Assembly: GCF_050624435.1 (NCBI RefSeq)
Contig: NC_134539.1
Location: 47,462,001 to 47,526,000, forward strand
From: Tenrec ecaudatus
Taxonomy: Eukaryota; Chordata; Mammalia; Afrosoricida; Tenrecidae
Direction of reading: 5' to 3'
Length of the DNA: 64,000 nt
Shown piece after piece: positions 44,332-55,030 of this stretch. The translations under genes and the position numbers were made by a program. Each line of letters begins with the position of its first letter. The first letter of the stretch is position 1. The notes beneath the pieces are model-generated. The model was not told where the DNA came from. It did no database searches and saw only the letters and a list, made by a program, of their open reading frames with translations.

Positions 44332-44674
44332 CTCAACTGCCACCCTCAGGTCTCATTTGGGCAGCCCTTCCTTTTTGTTTGGTGTTCTTTTCTATCCCCA
44401 CAGTAACTCCAGGATACAATTTCTTTTGGCCACACTGGTCATTTTACCCTATTTCTCCTGCCAGACTAGATTTAGGAAGATTCAAGATCAGTCACCTGGA
44501 TCAATAGCAATAATGAGGCTACAGGGGAAGATTGCTAGGGGATTTCTCAGAAAGGTCTTCTCACTGCTGAAAGGAGATGCCCATGAAGGGACACGTCCTT
44601 CTGCTGGAAATGTCATGACTGAATGTGATGCCTAGGACTGCAACAGTTTGTTGTTACCATGAGGTAACCGAGAA

Positions 44675-44835
44675 CAATAGTGATAAGCATTGACTGACCT
44701 GGTAACTGAAAGGTCGATGGTTCAAACTCACCAGCCTGAGAAAGATGCTGCCTGTAAAGATGGACAGCTCTGAACCAAGTATGTGAGGTCTCACTATGAG
44801 TCAGAATCAGAATGGACTCAATGGCAGTGGGCTTG
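44675..44835 (+). repeat. AfroSINE
   Basis: 'gtaactgaaaggtcgatggt', 'tcaaactcaccagcctgaga' and 'gactcaatggcagtgggctt'. Head decayed. Confidence 0.65.
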
Positions 44836-45994
44836 ATTACCCCCTGGCAACTCTCCAAACAACTCTACATTGCTAGGGACATTTTTCCCTTATGAAGTCC
44901 AGCAGCAGCCTTGCCCTGGATTCTTACTTACCACTGTGCCATTGCTGCTGCCACAGCTGTCCCTGGAAATGTGCCACCCCATGGGGTTTCAGGATGGTTT
45001 CCACCTCTACGTTGTGGGGGCTACAGAGAGCCTGAAGCAGACAGGTATGTGGGATGGGTGGAGCCTCTGAATTCCAGGAACTCTCTTAAAGTGGGCAATT
45101 CCTTAGGCAGCAGTGAGTTCAGATGCTGGGGGGAGGGGAAGAAAAATACCCCCCTTTTTCAAACACAGTCTTCTTCCCTCTTGGCTATGGCTTGTGTGTA
45201 CTTGCGGGTGGGGTGGGGTGGGGACCGGCAAGGTGGTAAGAGGTTGGTGATTAGGTGCAGAATCCTGATCTCACCCGAGGGCTAGTTTTGGGTCTGGCAG
45301 GTGACCCGGTTTGGACCAATGAGATGAGAGGAAAATTTGCTAGCAGATGCTAGGGAAAGTTTCCTTATTCATAAAACCCACATAAAGAAATGCTCTCATC
45401 TTCCTCTAAATCATTAGCTCCCAAACTTATTTGACCTACCATCCCCTTCTCAGAAAAAGAAAAATGAAGTTCCTCCCTCCTCTCCTTCCACCACCACCCC
45501 TCCCCCCGCAATGAAAACCTTTGTAGTGGAGCCCGTGGTCCAGGATAAAGATCAGCTTTTGCGGAAGGGCGGGCTCATGATGCAGCCACACTTCCTGAAT
45601 CAACAGTCCTGAAAGGGGAGTGGGTTTTAAGGAAAAAAGAGAGAGACAGAAAGTATTGGGAGGGCAACAGTGAATACTGAAGCTCCGAATTTATTTTACA
45701 TACTCCTTTTATCCATGCAGAAACAACCCGGGGTTAATTATCTCATTATTAAGCAAGCACATTTGATACACAGAGCAACTCTATCTTCTGCCAAGCCCGA
45801 CATCCTTGAGAAAATTAAACAACCTGTTTTTCCAGACCTTGTATACTTTTTTGTTCTTGACAGTCTGTTCAAAACATTAAGTCACAGAAGTCAGCAAACA
45901 CTGGCACATAGGTCATGAGACTGCTCAGCCGTTTCAAGGCTGAGTCTTAATGGCCTTCAACAGCCACTGGGTCAGCTGACCTGCCAGTGGGGTT
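44836..45994. other. Intergenic, no gene
   Basis: Unassigned sequence with a G-rich run near 45205-45225. Frames up to 124 codons (44911-45285) show no family. Confidence 0.4.
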
Positions 45995-47423
45995 TGGAGT
46001 CGACTTAGGTGGTTCACCTCGGCGTGTGTGTTGCTGGCGTTGCCGCCATGGCCAGCCAGTCGCAAGGCATCCAGCAGCGGAGAAGCGAGCTGCGGAGAAG
46101 GTGTCGGAGGCCCACAAGTGAAAGCACGGAAGCAGGCCAAGAAGCAGCTCAGGCTGAAACTGAACAGTACCGCCTACGAAGGGAGAAAGAGTTCAAGGCC
46201 AAAGAAGCTGCGGCTCTGGGATCCCATGGCAGCTGCAGCACGGAGGTGGAGAAGGAGACGGAGGAGATGACTCTCCTCCAGACCTACTTCCGGCAGAACA
46301 GGGATGATGTCTTGGATTCCCTCCTGAAATTCATCTGTGACATCCACCCAGAGATCCACGAAAACTACCGCATCAACGGCTAGGGAGGAAGGGCGAGCGA
46401 GCCTGTTCCGAGCACTGGCAATGCAGGTGCTGCGGTGGAACAAGAAGCTGTCGCAGGGCTAGAGCGCCATTGCAAAAACGCATTACATGATTTCTGTATA
46501 TTATGGGATAGCTCCTTCTCTGCAGAGCAGCAAACCAAGCACTTTGTGTAGCCTTAGAGTTATCCAAAGCTTTTAGCTTTTTACCTCAGATTTCTTATGA
46601 ATGTAACGGTCTTCACGGTTTACCTGTGCTTTTTAGCTGAAGCAGCAAAACTTTTCTTTCTTAGATATCTAGTACAAAAAATATTCTTTGAAGAAAGAAG
46701 TGGGTTAAATATTTCATTTCCCTAAAGCTTTCTTTGAAGGTCAGGGGCTTTATCAATGAAAAAAGTAGTGAGTAGCTATTCTGTAACCTGTGTAGACCGC
46801 AGCCAGCCTTAAAATAACCCTCTGTGTGTCTAAGGGTTAGAACAACGAGTACAGGTTTCCCCCGCTGTCCAAAAGTGCAGTTTTCCCGGGAAGGCTTTTG
46901 CAAGCGAGTAGACTTAAAGTGGAGAAGTATTTCATGGTAATTTATGGAGGGAATTGTTTTGAGCTTTCCAGAAAACAAACCCACCGAGTCATACCAAATA
47001 ACACAAACTAGTATTCATTCCTGGTGTTCACAGGGTGGTTCCAAACCACCCGCTTGATGCTGAGGGAGGGGCCTCCAGTCAAGAGCTCAGGGCGGCCGCT
47101 TTGCTGTTTGGGGTGCGCGCTGCAAGACACCGAAAGCTCCTCCTTCTGTGCGCCTTTTCTCACACAAACAAAACCCCGTGGGTTTAACCCCGTGGGTTTC
47201 TCCCCGTGAGCGGAAGCAGGCCCACACGGAGGCCTTTAAGAAATGCAAAGTGACGGAACTTGAACTTAGGAAAAGCTAGGGAATACCTGTACTCCTCTAG
47301 TTTGGGCGGCTTTTAGTTTATAGAAACGACTGGATGTTAACACATAAGAGCTGTTACTTGTCATTGATGTGTAATGGTAATCCTCACTTACAAATAAAGA
47401 TTCTCTGTAATGGAAAGAAAAAA
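45995..47423 (+). pseudogene. ATP6V1G1: ATP6V1G1 processed pseudogene with open frame
   Basis: Retrocopy of the mRNA for V-ATPase subunit G1, part of the peripheral stalk of the proton pump. The 5'UTR-like lead 'ggcgttgccgccatggccag' precedes an ATG at 46048. The frame runs to TAG at 46381-46383 and gives 111 residues; the parent has 118. MASQSQGIQQ and everything from AQAETEQYRLRREKEFKAKE to IHPEIHENYRING match the parent. In between, net deletions of about 10 and 8 nt shift the frame out and back, so about 25 residues of the N-terminal helix are replaced by RRSELRRRCRR-type sequence. A further codon is lost in ETEEMTLL. No introns are present. The 3'UTR ends with AATAAA at 47393-47398 and an A-rich remnant near 47418. 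Probably not functional, since the helix that pairs with subunit E is altered. Confidence 0.88.
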
Positions 47424-48620
47424 TCTGCTTTTGCAGCCCCTCTGGATTGTTCCAGCCTCTGCCGCCCTTCCCCGCCCACTTTGGGAAGCACTGCTCAGGA
47501 TGTTGTTCCAGCTGGGTGTGGGCTGGTGAGTTCACAGCCATCTTGCTTCCCGCTGGAGAAGAGGAAGAAACAGAGCCATCAAGGGCAGAAAGCACCACGA
47601 AGCCCACAGAGAAGCAGAGCCAGAACCACTGGAAAATGTTCGTTGTAGCCTGTCCCCATCGGGGCACCTACTTATGTGCACAATACATTTTCATTTGGCC
47701 GAAGGAACTTCAAGTTGGCATTCTGCTACTTACAGCCAATACCAACTTTGTTGAGTCATCTTTATTTAAAGAATTCATGAACAGGAGAGGCACCAATGAA
47801 AGCTTATAAATTGTTGAGCTCTGAAAAGTTATGACGCTGGGCTTGGATCAACTTAGTGATAATCAGTATTGTGAAAGTTCAAGGCCAAGATTGAGTATTT
47901 CACTGCAACATAAAGGACCAGAGGTCAGCTTCAATTGACCCGGGAAAGAAGCTGGCTAGGACAACTGCCAGGTTTCTGCTCTTTTTCATATGAACGCCTT
48001 AAGGGGAAGAAGGCCTCTCTGGGAGGGCCCCTCTGAAGAGAGACACGCTTCCATTCCCAGAAAGGCCTACACAACAAGCATAAGTAATATTTTAGAGGAC
48101 ACCACCCTACCTCCTACTTCCCTCCCGGGGTGGACGGCTGCTGTTTTGCCAGCCTAGCAGCCATCCTCTTTATTTTGAATTAGATGCTTCCAAGCACCCC
48201 GACCACCCCTCTGGCAATCCTGTTGGGACCATTCATCCAGGTACTGCATCCGCTTCCTGTGCCTCGCTCCAAGGGCAGCTGGCGACTTCAGATCAATCAT
48301 GCACTGTTGCGGGACTTCCGATCTCTAGAGAAGTGATGCTAGAGACCATGTGGCTGGAGTCTTTACTAAAGGGACTCTTCGTGGGCCCCTGCTCCTGAGA
48401 ACCTCAGAAATGCATTACTGCTGAACTTCCTGAGGTTTGATTCTGATTCCCCCCACATCCTTTGTTGAAGGTAGTCAGATACGTTTCTGTTGTAAGCCAC
48501 CAAAATCAAAACAAACAAAACAGTACTCTCTACCAAAGCAATCCTCCAACCAAACCAAGCCTTTACTTCAGAGTTATATAGTTTTTAATAGGCACATCTG
48601 AAGACGGATACAAGTCCAGT
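47424..48620. other. Intergenic, no gene
   Basis: Single-copy-looking DNA with only short chance frames. A-rich piece near 48505-48530. Confidence 0.4.
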
Positions 48621-48624
48621 GCCA

Positions 48625-48820
48625 GAAACCTCACTGATAGTGAGTTACTTGTGCCTTATAGGACAGAGTGGAACGGGTCCTGCAGGTTTCTGAAACGGTA
48701 ATCTTTATGGGAGTCAACAGCCTCATCTCTCTCTCAAAGATTGCCTGGTAGTTTCAAACTGCATACCTGTGGTTAACGACGGAACATGTAACCCACGGGG
48801 CCACAGGACCCCCTCAGTGT
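48625..48820 (-). repeat. AfroSINE
   Basis: Antisense: 'ttataggacagagtggaacg', 'gtttctgaaacggtaatctt', 'tatgggagtcaacagcctca' and 'catgtaacccacggggccac'. Confidence 0.7.
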
Positions 48821-48825
48821 GATAA

Positions 48826-48990
48826 CTTGGCCTCTGCTAGGCGTAGTGCTTGGAACCCACCAGCTATTCTACAAGAGAAAGCTGAGGCTGTCTGCGTCCA
48901 TGAAGCATGGAGACTGCCCCTGGGGGGCAGTTCTGCTCTGCCCTTTAGGGTCGCTGTGAGTCAGAGTGTACTAGACAGCACTGAGTGTTA
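48826..48990 (+). repeat. AfroSINE, inverted to its neighbour
   Basis: 'ggcgtagtgcttggaaccca', 'ccagctattctacaagagaa', 'gccctttagggtcgctgtga' and 'actagacagcactgagtg'. Head-to-head with the preceding antisense copy. Confidence 0.7.
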
Positions 48991-49019
48991 CAATTTAACT
49001 GCTATGCCTAAATCGTCTA

Positions 49020-49217
49020 TAATCAATCAACAAAAGGTTACTGGGAACTAAAGTACTGGGAACCAAAGTGCACTTTATTTTAGGTGTGCTTCGTGCTTTG
49101 TTTGTGTTGGTTCGAGAAGACCAAGAAAACACAACGTGTTCGTTAGACAAAGAGAAAATAAAATAGACATTGGTACCCAGCACTTTAGTTCCCAGTAACC
49201 GTTTGTTATTTGATTGT
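49020..49217. mobile_element. Unassigned 198-bp inverted-repeat element (MITE)
   Basis: Two arms of about 62 bp (49020-49081 and 49156-49217) are inverted copies at about 83% identity by eye, sharing GGTTACTGGGAACTAAAGT and a following CTGGG-ACCAA. A 74-bp centre, partly self-complementary, has no coding capacity. A TA dinucleotide lies immediately outside each end, as expected for a Tc1/mariner-type target duplication. I do not recognise the terminal sequence. It sits between SINEs and could alternatively be a folded-back duplication. Confidence 0.7.
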
Positions 49218-49228
49218 ATGATGAAGGA

Positions 49229-49460
49229 TCCCATATGGCACAGTGGGTTATGAATTGGACTGCAAAATGCAAGGTTAGTAGTTTGAAACCACCAGCCTCT
49301 CTCAGGGAGAAAGGTGAGGCTATCTATCTACTGCAGGTAAAGAGCTGCAGTCTCCGAAACCCAGGAGGGTGGTGGGGGGTCGGCGGGGGGGGGGGGCAGT
49401 TCTACTCTGTCCTATAGGGTCACTGGGTTTTGGAAGCAGCTTGATGGCAGTGTTTTGAGC
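49229..49460 (+). repeat. AfroSINE with G-run insertion
   Basis: 'atcccatatggcacagtggg', 'ttagtagtttgaaaccacca', 'gagctgcagtctccgaaacc', then a G-rich expansion at about 49370-49396, 'ctgtcctatagggtcactgg' and 'cttgatggcagtgttttg'. Confidence 0.8.
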
Positions 49461-49709
49461 AAGCACCCCTACAGCCCTTCTTACATTCTAGCCCTCAGTT
49501 TGTACAGACTTGTTCGTCTTCATTACAATAGCCCATTTTGCGGATTTTGAGGCGAGGGCACTGAAAGGTGAAGCAGTATGCTCAAGGTCACACCCTTAAC
49601 AAATGCCAGCTGCGATTCTAACTGGCAGTCTGTGTTCTTGGCCATTGTGTAAAAGCTGGCACCCTCCTGAAACTATGACAGCAGCCTGGGAGGACGAAGA
49701 TCCACTCAA

Positions 49710-49880
49710 AAACTCATGCCACCACGCCGATTCTGCCTCACGGTGACCGTGTAGGGCAGGTAGAACCACCTGGTTTCCGAGACCGTAACTCTGGGTGGGA
49801 GTAGAAAGCCTCATCTTTCTCCCACGGAGCAGATGGTCATTTTTAACTGCCGACCTTGGGGTTAGTAGCTCCGCATCAGA
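49710..49880 (-). repeat. AfroSINE
   Basis: Antisense: 'ctcatgccaccacgccgatt', 'agggcaggtagaaccacctg', 'tttccgagaccgtaactctg' and 'gtagaaagcctcatctttct' are all clear. Confidence 0.8.
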
Positions 49881-50434
49881 ATGCAAAGCATCTTAATCAG
49901 AAAGTGTCTTTCAGATCAGAAGCAAAGATGATAACTAGAAGTGGCTACAATCCCCGGGCTTCTACGTTCAATTTTGAGCCCCTCTACTGACCTCCTAGGA
50001 TTTGTTTTTGGAGCAGGGTGAGTGAGCAAACATGAGTTAGTGCAGACACCTGCAGGCCTGGTGTTTCATTTCCGAGTTGCCAGGTGTTACACAGCAACCT
50101 CAGATCAATGACTAATTATAAACTGAAGCTGCACTTAGTTAATGTCATAATTTTAATAGATTAGGTTTCTTTCCATTATAATTGCCCCATAAAACTGGGG
50201 TATCTTAAAGGGAAGGCTGAAAAATGAGCGAACAGAGGGTCATGGCCAGTTTTACATTTGACTCAGCGTTGAGTCATGCTTCCTCCGTGGTGGGAACACT
50301 CCCTTCAGTCACCATTAACTGGGCAATGTGCCATTCACTTGGTTGAGTGGATGGGGTTTGTGGGCCTGGGCCTGAGAGTGTGGCAGTGAACTTGTAGACG
50401 GAAGCCTCAGGAACCAAACTCACTCACTTTGGTT
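49881..50434. other. Intergenic, no feature
   Basis: No exon or recognised repeat. Confidence 0.4.
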
Positions 50435-50580
50435 CAGGTCTGCCTTTATAGGACAGGTTAGAATGGCCCTTGTGAACTTTAGAGGCTAGAACCCCTTCTC
50501 ACTCCTACGGTGCGGCTGGTTTTTTCGAACTGCTGACTTTGCGGGTCACAGCCCACTGGGTCCCCAGGGTTCCTCCCTAA
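50435..50580 (-). repeat. AfroSINE, diverged
   Basis: Antisense: 'tttataggacaggttagaat', 'tttcgaactgctgactttgc' and 'cactgggtccccagggttcc'. Confidence 0.6.
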
Positions 50581-51055
50581 GGTTCTAGTGGGGAGTTCAT
50601 TGAGAAAGCCTGGGTTTCTCCTGGTCCATGATGGTTCAATTGTAGAGAACCAGACCATTCCTCAGGGGATGGTGTGAGGTCTGTGGAGGGACCCTTAGAT
50701 CTTCCAGAGATCTCCAGGGAGGGGACAAGGAAGGCCCGGCCTGGCAAAGGCCATCATATCTGCGGGGGGACAATGACGATTCGCTCTTGAGTGTCCACTG
50801 CGATCAGGACAGGGCCTGGCACACTGTCGTGAGGGAAGGAAAGGACGATTGGGTTTCAATCGTCATCCTTGACTAGGGGAGCAGGGAAACGCCCAACCCC
50901 CAGCCCTGCCAGGGCTCCCTCACCCGCCCACGGTTAGATGTTCTCCCCTGGATAAAAGGCACGGACACACGGAGCACTGTTACAACTTGGGTCTCTGTAG
51001 ATGTTTATAAGGTGACTGCTTTCTCCCCCCGCCCCCACCCCTTTGCCAATATTTG
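50581..51055. other. Intergenic, no feature
   Basis: No exon or repeat recognised. GC-balanced. Confidence 0.4.
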
Positions 51056-51310
51056 ATTTTAGAGATGGCAAGACTTGATCTTACATACTGTGCACATGTG
51101 TCAGGAGAGACCAGTCCCTGGAGAAAGGCACCCTGCTTGGTGAAGTGGAGGGGCAGCAATACGAGGAAGGCCCTCAACGAGCTGGATGGACACGGCGGCT
51201 GCAGCAAAGGGCTCCCGCATGCAAACAATCACAGGAATGGTGCAGGACGAGCAGAGATTTGTTCTGTTGTGCCTATGGCCGCCACGGGTGGGAACTGACA
51301 ACATTTGATT
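51056..51310 (+). repeat. RTE LINE 3' fragment
   Basis: The frame 51053-51298 reads EMARLDLTYCAHVSGETSPW then RKAPCLVKWRGSN and GHGGCSKGLPHANNHRNGAG, the RTE C-terminal tail, with 'ggtgggaactgacaacattt' as its 3' end. Confidence 0.75.
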
Positions 51311-51659
51311 GCTTCTTAGGTGCCAGTTTACCTAGAGAATGAAGTTCCATTTGAACACGTTTTAGATGATTGTTCTGTGACGTGGGTTAACATTTTTTAC
51401 AACGTGCTAGCAGTCTGATTTCTTTCATCCTATTTGTCCTGTTTCCTTCGATCTAACTTCCCTTCCCTCCCTGCCTTCTCTTCTCTGCTCCTTGATAAAT
51501 GTTGACTGCTTGGTCTCATTAAGTTAATTGTGTAAAGCACACTGGACTGGTAGGTGCCAGTGTGTATTTTACAACCCAATCTCTTGGCTGAAGGGTGACC
51601 TCCACGAGTGGATTCAGTCTGTTCCAGGTTGAAGAGGTACCTAAGGCAATCACGTAGGA
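51311..51659. other. Intergenic, no feature
   Basis: No exon or recognised repeat. Confidence 0.4.
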
Positions 51660-51830
51660 CAGCACTTCTCAACCTTCCAAATGCCACGACCCTCTCATGC
51701 AGTTCCTTGTGTTATAGTAACCCCCCAACCAGAAAATCATTTTCATTGCTACTTCATAACTAATTTCACCCCTGTGAAAGGGTCGTTCAACCCCCCCAAA
51801 GGGGTCAAGACCCACAGCTGGGAACCGCTG
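51660..51830 (-). mobile_element. SPIN-type hAT MITE
   Basis: A 171-bp element beginning 'cagcacttctcaaccttcc', with 'aatgccacgaccctctcatg', 'attgctacttcataactaa', 'cctgtgaaagggtcgttcaa' and the end 'agctgggaaccgctg'. It is in the opposite orientation to the copy at 19532. The flanks ACGTAGGA and ATCTAGGA agree at six of eight positions. Shorter than the intronic copy because the middle is deleted. Confidence 0.88.
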
Positions 51831-51838
51831 ATCTAGGA

Positions 51839-53489
51839 GGCGCCTCTAGTCTCCGTCATTCCAATAAGTCTGGGCTTTCTTATACATTTGAGTGTTTGGT
51901 CTATTTTCCTCCCATCCTACCCGGGAGCTCTATTGTGTCAGTGCAGTTCGTAGTGACACACTGGACCTCATCTGGTTCTTCTGGTCTCTGGTTAGAAGAG
52001 GCCATGGTTTTTGTGGACTCTTCGTTTCTTCCCTTAAGTCAGGTGACTCCTCTTTCTTGTATATTGTACTGGAAGCCGTTGGGGGCTGCAAACCCATATA
52101 AACAAACACACAAACAAAGCAACCCATTGGTTCAAAGAGATTACCATCAGGCTGGAAAAGCAGACACGCAAACACACCTACCTCCTTCCCATCCCTGCGA
52201 CCAATCTTGACCCCTTGCTCTGTGTCAGGTACGATGAAGAGCCTGACCAGACAGGACCTTTTGGAGTAGCCACGGTCACCTGGTTTACAGGTGAGAAAAC
52301 AGCCTCACAGCGGCCTCCAGCTTGCCAGTGGCTGAGTCATAACCACAAACCAACAAACTGAGGCCGGCCTGATATGAGAGCTTGTGACTCTTCAAATCCA
52401 CACTGCCCCCACAGGAAACCTTTACGACAAAACACAGTGATTAATTGCCCGCCCGAGTGACAGAGACAGAACTGGTACCAACATGAAGTGGATTAGCTTC
52501 TGGCTGCCGCTGCCATCGTTTGTTCTGCCCAGTTTGAGAGGGAGTAGATGTTCTCGCCCACATCAACTGTGTGGGAACAGGTCGTGGACTTGTCAAGCGT
52601 GTAGAACTGTGCACGGTGTGACTCATTAGTACATGAGGGGCTTCATTAAGTTCAGGGAAAGGTTCTGTTATCTTTCCATTCTACTCATTCGTGAATTTCC
52701 TCCAGAGCCCTCATTTGTGTGAAAAGGCAGAAGAGAGAAGGATGTAGACCTCTTGGCTCCTGCCCAGAGGTCCAGTTTGCAGATTGTGGATTGCCAAATT
52801 TGAGCATGAGTCCGCCTCCACCCTCAAACCAGTCCTAGGTAACACTAGACATCGATGCCCCTCTCCTCTGGAGATCGCAGGCTTCCTACAGCATGGATGG
52901 ATCCTGAAAACATACAGAGCGAAGCAACTTAGTCAGGAGAAGCATAAGTGTGATATGAGTCTCCCTTACATGAAACATCTAGAAAAGCAAATGTGTACAG
53001 TCCCAAGTTCATGAGCGGTCACCAGGGGTGGGAAGAAGGGAGAAAGGAGAATCATAGTGTAGGAAGCATTGAGTGTTCACTGTAATGGAGAATTGGTAGC
53101 AGATATGGGTGATGGTGCCGTATCACGATGCATGCTGTCCGTGTCACTGGATTGTATAAGAAGCGAGCCACTGAGACAGCGCCCCTGAAAACCTCCTAGG
53201 TTTCCTGTGTGAGATTGGGCAGCAGTCCTTCGTGCAATCCCTGGCCCACCCCAGATTTCTCCAGTGTCTGGGAAGTGTGGTGTAATTCTCCAGGGACTAC
53301 CAGAGGAAAAGCTTTTTCCCTCGGAATCTGAATATCCTTGGAGGCGGACGCTAGGACGCAGCAGTGTAGCAAATGAAAGGGTTCGGGCAGCTCCGTGAGT
53401 GGCATGGGACAGACTTACACTAGACAAATTGCTCATTGCTTTTCATCTGAAATTCCGACTTCACCAGGCACCACCATGTATTTTACCTG
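51839..53489. other. Intergenic, no gene
   Basis: 1.65 kb without recognised repeats. Frames up to 119 codons (53077-53436 minus) match no family I know. Possible conserved single-copy DNA. Confidence 0.35.
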
Positions 53490-53582
53490 ACAACGCTCTC
53501 ACTCTGCCATCAAGTCGATTCTGACTCGTTGCGACCTTCTAGGGTAGGTTCGAATGCTCCTGTGGGGTTTTGAGACTGTAAC
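53490..53582 (-). repeat. AfroSINE interrupted by a solo LTR
   Basis: Antisense 3' half: 'tctgccatcaagtcgattct', 'gactcgttgcgaccttctag', 'ggtaggttcgaatgctcctg' and 'tggggttttgagactgtaac', cut by the LTR that starts at 53583. The remainder beyond 54155 is very short or decayed. Confidence 0.65.
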
Positions 53583-54155
53583 TGTGGTAGTTATATAATC
53601 ATTTGTCAATTTTAGAGATTATGAGTGAAGAGGTGGAGTCTAGTCTGTCAATCAGGTCATAGCCAATGAGGCCACTGTGTGGGCATGGCCTACTTCTGGG
53701 AACTCTGGAATTTCTTCCTTGGAGGTAGGAGACACTATTTTCTCTGCTCACTCCCTGCGAGACATTGCAGCTGACAAGACACATGGAACTACCTCGTGCC
53801 CTGAGCTGGAGAAGTCACATGGACCCACCCTGATGCAACCAGACCTCTGAAGCCAGAGAAGCCATGTAGAGACCCCTGCCAGCGCTGAGATGCTTACAGT
53901 GCTACTGGATCCAAGGACTTTCTACCCACTGGTCTGTGATTGTCCTGCATTTGGCATCATTGCATGTGTTTTGTGAGTCTGAAGAGAACTTGATAGATTG
54001 GGATCGGACATATGGGCTAATATCAGACTTATGGGCTTGGACTGGACTAGGTTGGGATGCGTTCTTAATGTACAATTACCCTTTCCACAAAACTCTCTCT
54101 TATACACATATGAGTTTCTACGGATTTGTTTCTCTCATCTGCCCGGACGAGCACA
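53583..54155 (+). mobile_element. Solo LTR, ERVL/MLT2-like (fossil)
   Basis: 573 bp from TGTGGTAGTTAT to GACGAGCACA, same family as 4014-4588. GTAAC lies on both sides (53578-53582 and 54156-54160), a perfect 5-bp target duplication. Inserted in a SINE. No internal region. Confidence 0.8.
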
Positions 54156-54160
54156 GTAAC

Positions 54161-54655
54161 ACTTTAGCGGAACAACTCGACATGGTCAGCAAACTCTGCC
54201 ACAGTGGGCAGCACAAGATGGCTACTCTGCTGGATGTGTGCTCTCAGCTCAGGGGACAGGCAGGAAAGGGAGTGCTCTCTCTCATTTAGGATGGCCATGA
54301 GGGTCTTCCCTATAAAGCACAAGAAAGATGTCTTTTTCTGGAGGTCTTGAAGAATAGATAAGATGGGACCGGTAGGGTTGCAAGAAGGAGATCCCATCCA
54401 CGAGGAAGAGCATGGAGCAAGAGAGGATTTCCTGGGGTGCAAAGGGAAGGAGGCAGACACGGACGGAGGTGAAGGCCAGGCCTTGAAGGTCTGCGTTCGA
54501 AAAGGGATTGATTCAAAACTTCAGTCAGCCATCAGTAGAAAGCATCCAAACGAGTATGGGTTTTTTTTTTTTTTTGTAATTTCCTGTAAAACCAAAATCA
54601 GCTGTCATGTTTCACAAAGGACGGACCATGGACCAGTGGTGACTAGTGACTTGGA
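54161..54655. other. Intergenic, no gene
   Basis: A T-run at 54560-54576 and otherwise unassigned sequence. Overlapping short frames near 54164-54516 have no recognised family. Confidence 0.4.
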
Positions 54656-54660
54656 AATGT

Positions 54661-54845
54661 AAGGGAGCCCTGGTGGCCTAGTGGTTCTTCATTGGGCGAT
54701 AGCCTGCAGGGTCAGCAGTTGGAAACCACTCCCTGCTCTACGGGAGAAAAGACAGGCTTTCTGCGCCTGTAAAGTGCTACAGGTCCACCCTGTCCTGTAG
54801 GGTCTCTGAGCGCCGTAATCAATTTGATGAGTTTGGTGCTGGTTT
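54661..54845 (+). repeat. AfroSINE
   Basis: 'agggagccctggtggcctag', 'ggcgatagcctgcagggtca', 'gcagttggaaaccactccct', 'caccctgtcctgtagggtct' and 'aatttgatgagtttgg'. Confidence 0.8.
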
Positions 54846-54884
54846 TGTCCAGGGGGTGGGGGGTAGGGGGGAGAACATAAAGGA

Positions 54885-55030
54885 GCGCTGATACCGGGCT
54901 TCATCGCTCTGCGTTGGGCTGCTACCCACCGGTCAGTCATTTGAAAGCACCAGCCACGCTCTGGGAGAAAGGTGAGTTTTCTACTCTGGAGAAGAGTTCG
55001 AGCCTCAAGTAAGTCGGAACCGTCTGGGGG
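54885..55030 (+). repeat. AfroSINE, partial
   Basis: 'aggagcgctgataccgggct', 'gggctgctacccaccggtca', 'caccagccacgctctgggag' and 'aaaggtgagttttctactct'. The 3' end is missing. Confidence 0.65.

Noticed and set aside
4014-54155. A provirus with internal genes linked to the LTR copies
   Set aside because: The five copies are far apart, in both orientations, and each with perfect flanks has its own target duplication. They are solo LTR fossils.
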